From: Granulicella sp. UBA5172
GTDB lineage: Bacteria; Acidobacteriota; Terriglobia; Terriglobales; Acidobacteriaceae
Direction of reading: 5' to 3'
Assembly: GCA_002413385.1 (NCBI GenBank)
Contig: DHWW01000068.1
Span: forward strand, 1 to 9,251
DNA: 9,251 nucleotides
Shown here: positions 6,251 through 9,251 of the stretch, piece after piece
How the letters are laid out: every line of letters begins with the position of its first letter
Position numbering within the stretch: position 1 is the stretch's first letter
The notes under the pieces: model-generated
Databases searched by the model: none
What the model was told of the DNA's origin: nothing
What the model saw: the letters and a program-made list of their open reading frames with translations, nothing else
Translations under genes and position numbers: made by a program

Positions 6251-6577
6251 TTGACGACCTTATCCCGATCGTTTGAAGACGTTCCGGTGCGTGCCTCGGT
6301 ACGCTTTCCCCTTCATATGGATATTGTGTTGATCGCGGCGGAGCGTCGTTATACGGCTGTGACGGAAGATGTATCTGCCAACGGGGTACTGTTTGTTGCA
6401 GAGGAGTTGCCGGAGGTAGGCGCGACGGTAGAGTTCGAGCTAAAGATGCCGGCGGCGATTATGGGAGGGGTTGATGATGTGCTTCTGCGATGTGCGGGGC
6501 GTATTATTCGACATCAGCAAAGCGGAGGCAAGTCCATGGCCGCCGCGATTATCGATGAATACTCTTTAAAAGGCTGA
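6251..6577 (+). CDS. PilZ-domain protein, probable c-di-GMP receptor
   Basis: Stand-alone PilZ domains bind the second messenger c-di-GMP and pass the signal to partner proteins. The 108-residue product is essentially one PilZ domain. Both ligand motifs are intact: RASVR (Arg14 and Arg18, RxxxR) and DVSANG (Asp40, Ser42, Gly45, DxSxxG). VGATVEFELKMP and the LLRCAGRIIR strand follow, as expected for the six-stranded barrel. The start is TTG at 6251, supported by a strong purine tract GGAAGGGGGG (6237-6246); the first in-frame ATG lies inside the barrel, past the RxxxR motif. The stop codon is 2 nt from the next start, so the two genes are almost certainly co-transcribed and perhaps translationally coupled. 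Confidence 0.88.
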   Translation: MTTLSRSFEDVPVRASVRFPLHMDIVLIAAERRYTAVTEDVSANGVLFVAEELPEVGATVEFELKMPAAIMGGVDDVLLRCAGRIIRHQQSGGKSMAAAIIDEYSLKG

Positions 6578-6579
6578 GC

Positions 6580-7344
6580 ATGAGAGATGAGTTGGTGATT
6601 AGTGCAGAGGAGTTCGCGCCAGCAGATGAAGGCTCGAATTTTATTCGGGTCATTCTTGCGGATTCACAGGCGATTTATCGCGTGGGCATGCGCAAGGTAT
6701 TCGCCCTCGAGGATGATATTCGCGTTGTGGCGCAGGCCGAGACGCTGGAGAATCTGTATGCTGCGTTGCAGCGATTTCCGACGGACATCGTAGTGCTGGA
6801 GGGCCATCTGATTGCGGGAACCGTGGATGCGATTCCGGAGTTTATGCGGCGAGCTCCGCAGGCGAAGCTGATTGTGCAGATTTCGTCGAGCGACGAGAGC
6901 AATACGGTGGAGCTTTACCGGCGGGGTGTTCGCGGCGTGGTGCCGCGGTCGATTTCGCCGGACATGCTGGTGAAGTGCGTGCGGAAGATTGCGGCGGGAG
7001 AGACATGGATTGATAACCAGTCGATCAGCTGGGTGATTGATGCGTACCGTGCGCAGGGGTCGATGCTGACGAATCCGCGATCGCAGCCGCGCTTGTCATC
7101 GAAGGAACTGGCAATCATTGCGTGCATCACGCGGGGCATGCGGAACAAGGAGATTGCGTATCAGATTGGGACGACGGAGCAGGTGGTGAAGAACTATCTG
7201 CGGAAGATCTATGACAAGCTGGGGGTTGCGGACCGGCTGGAGCTGGCGCTGTATTGCCTGCACCATAAGATTCTGCAGTTGCATGCAGTAGCCGCAGAGG
7301 TTCCGTTTGTAGACCCGGGGATTCCGTTGCGTGCGAAGCTGTAA
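6580..7344 (+). CDS. NarL/LuxR-type regulator with degenerate receiver domain
   Basis: This 254-residue protein has a receiver-like domain (about 21-141) and a LuxR-type helix-turn-helix (172-227: LSSKELAIIACITRG, NKEIAYQIGTTEQVVKNYLRKIYDKLGV). It should bind DNA. The receiver keeps the fold (FIRVILADSQAIYRVGMRKVF, DIVVLEGHL, LYRRGVRGVVPRS, MLVKCVRKIAAGE) but not the phosphorylation site. The acidic pair is Asp28-Ser29 rather than Asp-Asp, the phospho-acceptor position is Glu74, and the conserved Lys is Arg123. It is probably not phosphorylated; the Glu may mimic the phosphorylated state, or another signal may act. A ~20-residue N-terminal extension precedes the receiver, and a ~27-residue tail follows the helix-turn-helix. 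No histidine kinase is nearby. The upstream PilZ gene suggests c-di-GMP-linked control, which is inference. Confidence 0.9.
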   Translation: MRDELVISAEEFAPADEGSNFIRVILADSQAIYRVGMRKVFALEDDIRVVAQAETLENLYAALQRFPTDIVVLEGHLIAGTVDAIPEFMRRAPQAKLIVQISSSDESNTVELYRRGVRGVVPRSISPDMLVKCVRKIAAGETWIDNQSISWVIDAYRAQGSMLTNPRSQPRLSSKELAIIACITRGMRNKEIAYQIGTTEQVVKNYLRKIYDKLGVADRLELALYCLHHKILQLHAVAAEVPFVDPGIPLRAKL

Positions 7345-7399
7345 TGAGCCGGGCTGAGGGTGTGGGCCTGAGACTGACTTCCGATTGGGGCTGCTGAAG

Positions 7400-8659
7400 A
7401 TGGGGCTGCTACAGCCGTTTCGTGCGTTGAACTCGCCGCAGAAATACGCCTTTACGGCGTGCTTCCTGGGATGGACGCTGGATGCGTTCGATTTTTTTCT
7501 GCTGACATTTTGCCTTGATGCCATTGCGGTCACGTTTCATGTAAGCCTGGCGACAGCTGCCAAGAGCATCTTCTGGACGCTGTTGATGAGGCCGGTCGGG
7601 GCGCTGGTATTCGGCATGCTGGCGGAGCGGTTTGGGCGAAGGCCGACGTTGATGGTGAACGTGGTGAGTTTTTCGCTGTTTGCGATTGCTTCTGCGTTTG
7701 CACCGACGTTCGGTTGGTTCCTTGCGATGCGCGCGCTGTTTGGCATCGCGATGGGTGGGGAATGGGGAGTGGGGGCGGCGCTGGCGCTGGAGAGTCTGCC
7801 GGTGGAGGGGCGTGGGTTCTTCTCGGGGCTGCTGCAGGAAGGATATGTGGTGGGCAATATGCTGGCAGCGCTACTGTATTTGCTGTTTCCTTTTCTTCAT
7901 GGGACGGGATCGTTTACAGCGTGGCGGATGTTGTTCCTGCTGGGAGCCGTGCCGTCGCTGCTGTTGCTGCTGCTGTTGAGGAAGGTGTCAGAGTCTCCGG
8001 CATGGATGGCGGAGCGCGAGGCGGCAAAGACGAGAGCCAAAGGACTGCGGCGTTCGGGCGTGATGGAGATTTGGAAGAACCTGCCGAGTCTTGCGGCGCT
8101 GACGGTGCTGATGACGGCGATGATGGCGTTCAGCCACGGCACGCAGGATTTGTATCCGACGTTTTTGAAGCATGACCACGCGATCAAGGGTGTGGCGCTG
8201 ACGGCGATTGCGATTGTGGGGAATGTGGGCGCGGTGTTGGGCGGGATATGGTTTGGAGGGTATTCGGAGCGAGTGGGGAGGAGGCGGGCGATTTTGACTG
8301 CGGCGCTGCTATCGATTCCGATGATCCCGTTGTGGGCGTGGAGTCACACGGTGGTGCTGCTGGCGGTGGGCGGATTTGCGATGCAGTTCATGGTGCAGGG
8401 AGCGTGGGGAGTGATTCCGGTGCACCTGAATGAAATGTCGCCGTCGGCGGTGCGGGCGATTTTTCCGGGGCTGGCGTACCAGCTTGGGAACGTGTTGTCG
8501 TCGCGGAATAGTGTGCTGCAGGCAGCGGCGGCGACGAAGTATTTTGGCGGACGGTTTGGGCCGGTATTGGCGATTACTGTGGTGATCGTTGCGGTGGTGG
8601 TGACGCTGGTGACCGCTATGAGTGGCGAGGCAAAGGGAGCGGATTTGTCCACGGTGTGA
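7400..8659 (+). CDS. MFS transporter, sialate/lactate:H+ symporter-like
   Basis: This 419-residue inner-membrane protein has many hydrophobic segments consistent with 12 helices. It shows the MFS loop motif GMLAERFGRR (72-81) and its second-half counterpart GGYSERVGRR (286-295). The N-terminus LGWTLDAFDFFLLTF resembles the sialate:H+ symporter (SHS) family that includes NanT and the lactate/pyruvate carriers. SHGTQDLYPT (245-254) matches the SHx[ST]QD core described for Jen1-type monocarboxylate symporters, although the Asn three residues before the Ser is Met here. A carboxylate substrate is likely; lactate versus sialate cannot be decided. I chose the ATG at 7400, with GGGG at 7387-7390, over the TTG at 7385, which has no ribosome binding site. 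The proline- and charge-rich stretch around residues 199-226 is the expected central loop. Confidence 0.85.
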   Translation: MGLLQPFRALNSPQKYAFTACFLGWTLDAFDFFLLTFCLDAIAVTFHVSLATAAKSIFWTLLMRPVGALVFGMLAERFGRRPTLMVNVVSFSLFAIASAFAPTFGWFLAMRALFGIAMGGEWGVGAALALESLPVEGRGFFSGLLQEGYVVGNMLAALLYLLFPFLHGTGSFTAWRMLFLLGAVPSLLLLLLLRKVSESPAWMAEREAAKTRAKGLRRSGVMEIWKNLPSLAALTVLMTAMMAFSHGTQDLYPTFLKHDHAIKGVALTAIAIVGNVGAVLGGIWFGGYSERVGRRRAILTAALLSIPMIPLWAWSHTVVLLAVGGFAMQFMVQGAWGVIPVHLNEMSPSAVRAIFPGLAYQLGNVLSSRNSVLQAAAATKYFGGRFGPVLAITVVIVAVVVTLVTAMSGEAKGADLSTV

Positions 8660-8698
8660 GGGGTTGGTCCGGTCTAACATTGGAGAGGGAGAAATCGC

Positions 8699-8830
8699 AT
8701 GTCCACGCCTGTCGCTGATGCAACGAAACTGGTTGCCGCGCAGCCGTATCTGATTGAGCAGGACTGGGCGGCGTATACGCCGGAGCAGCATGCAATCTGG
8801 TCGGTCCAGAAGTTGGGCTGCCCATTATGA
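8699..8830 (+). pseudogene. phhA: 5' fragment of a phenylalanine-4-hydroxylase-like gene
   Basis: The ATG at 8699 has a good ribosome binding site (GGAGAGGGAG, 8682-8691) and starts 40 nt after the MFS stop. The product begins MSTPVADATKLVAAQPYLIE, then QDWAAYTPEQHAIWS. The segment Y-T-x-E-x-H-x-x-W is the typical N-terminal entry of bacterial phenylalanine 4-monooxygenase, which hydroxylates Phe to Tyr with a pterin cofactor and iron. After Ser35 (8803) the match ends: eight unrelated residues (VQKLGCPL) and a stop follow. The catalytic iron ligands are absent. Either the gene was cut by a rearrangement or insertion, or the sequence beyond 8803 is misassembled. Identification rests on ~15 diagnostic residues. 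Confidence 0.6.
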
Positions 8831-9108
8831 GAGCCCGCCCCGCGGAACGAGATGTCGGTACGGGCGATGCGAAGCTATAACTACCTGTGTTCAAGCCATC
8901 GCCCGCTCCGTTCGCATTCGAGATGGGAAATTGTTTGAAGTAGGCGACGGCCGCCTGATTGGTAGCCGGGGCGTAGCAGGCCGTCGCTGCACAAGTTGAA
9001 TCTTTGGAGACGTCCGTCCGGCACGCGCGTACTGCGGGGAATGCAAGATCAAGCGCGGCAGCAGATCCCTGCGGGATGACAAACCAAAAGAGCGAGAACG
9101 TTGCGCGA
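8831..9108. other. Unassigned segment with inverted repeats
   Basis: I find no recognisable gene here. A plus-strand frame crossing 8890-8999 has fairly coding-like codons (SVRIRDGKLFEVGDGRLIGS, stop near 8999) but no convincing start. Two 9-bp inverted repeats are present: CGGGCGATG (8861-8869) with CATCGCCCG (8897-8905), and GCGACGGCC (8944-8952) with GGCCGTCGC (8979-8987). It may be a remnant of inserted DNA or part of a poor contig end. Confidence 0.4.
9061..9083 (-). repeat. Second relative of the trmD repeat element
   Basis: On the minus strand this reads TTTGTCATCCCGCAGGGATC and so on to CTGC. It shares TTGTCATCC (9074-9082) with the element inside trmD and then aligns, with gaps, through CGCAG, GGA and CTGCT. 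It has its own small stem, ATCCC (9065-9069) with GGGAT (9073-9077). It lies just past the stop codon at 9109, the usual intergenic setting for such elements. Confidence 0.45.
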
Positions 9109-9180
9109 CTAACGCAACTCTGCGGTTCGGAGAAAGTCGAAGCTGCCGCCGGGGTCGAGGGTGAGGCGGGTGAGGCGGGG
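9109..9180 (-). CDS. C-terminal end of an unknown protein (partial)
   Basis: Reading inward from the right edge on the minus strand, one frame gives RLTRLTLDPGGSFDFLRTAE, then LR and TAG at 9109-9111. Nearly all third codon positions are G or C, as in real genes of this window, and the composition is protein-like. Upstream of 9180 the frame dissolves into G/C homopolymer. I do not recognise the family, and the segment is too short to be sure that it is coding. Confidence 0.35.
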   Translation of the reverse strand, partial: PRLTRLTLDPGGSFDFLRTAELR

Positions 9181-9246
9181 GAGGCGGGGGGGGGGGGGGA
9201 GGCGGAGGAGGCGGGTGGAGGGGAGGGGGGGGGGGGGGGGGGGGGG
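9163..9246. repeat. G-rich low-complexity tail with poly-G runs
   Basis: Three 9-bp units of the form GAGGCGGG(G/T) (9163-9189) run into 14 consecutive G (9186-9199), a mixed G/A stretch, and 22 consecutive G (9225-9246). Runs like this at a sequence edge are typical of no-signal poly-G calls in two-colour sequencing or of assembly failure, rather than genuine biology. Confidence 0.8.
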
Positions 9247-9251
9247 TCGAG

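Noticed and set aside
7714..8175. Alternative frames inside the MFS gene
   Set aside because: The 7400-8659 frame has clear transmembrane pattern and MFS motifs; the others are shadows of it.
8944..9000. Integron attC-like site (GTTGAAT near 8995 with an upstream inverted repeat)
   Set aside because: No matching RYYYAAC partner at the other end, no integrase and no cassette array.
1..9251. CRISPR arrays, tRNA or rRNA genes, complete insertion sequences
   Set aside because: No regularly spaced direct repeats, cloverleaf with conserved T-loop, rRNA signatures or transposase were seen on either strand.

Overview
This is a GC-rich bacterial window. The gene order and protein flavour suggest Acidobacteriota (Terriglobia; Granulicella, Edaphobacter or Terriglobus type). 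That placement is inferred from familiarity with such genomes, not from a search. The last ~70 bases are G-homopolymer, so the right edge is probably a contig end of poor quality.

Left half (1-5016). A classical translation and RNA-modification operon runs on the minus strand: rpsP (ribosomal protein S16), a KH-domain RNA-binding protein, rimM (16S maturation), trmD (tRNA m1G37 methyltransferase) and rplS (L19). rnhB (RNase HII, cut by the window edge) follows. A plausible sigma-70 promoter with 17-bp spacing lies upstream of rpsP. The usual rplS-rnhB adjacency is broken by an opposite-strand gene for an exported protein of unknown function (688-1788). A strong 13-bp hairpin lies between the convergent ends of that gene and rplS. 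TrmD carries about 42 extra residues in its inter-domain linker, and part of the DNA encoding them looks like a dispersed palindromic repeat.

Middle (5092-7344). A possible 71-codon minus-strand small gene, with an apparent one-base frameshift in a C5 run, lies head-to-head with a plus-strand alpha/beta-hydrolase esterase. Next come a PilZ-domain protein (c-di-GMP-binding motifs intact) and, 2 nt later, a NarL/LuxR-type regulator. The regulator's receiver domain has lost its phosphorylation chemistry: the phospho-acceptor Asp is Glu, one acidic-pair Asp is Ser, and the conserved Lys is Arg. The pair looks like a c-di-GMP-linked, phosphorylation-independent control module.

Right end (7400-9251). 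An MFS transporter of the sialate/lactate:H+ symporter type is followed by the first 35 codons of a phenylalanine-4-hydroxylase-like gene. That gene stops matching abruptly near 8803. Beyond it are ~280 nt of unassigned sequence with inverted repeats, a second relative of the repeat seen in trmD, a short coding-like tail on the minus strand, and G-rich low-complexity sequence. I see no CRISPR array, tRNA, rRNA or complete mobile element.
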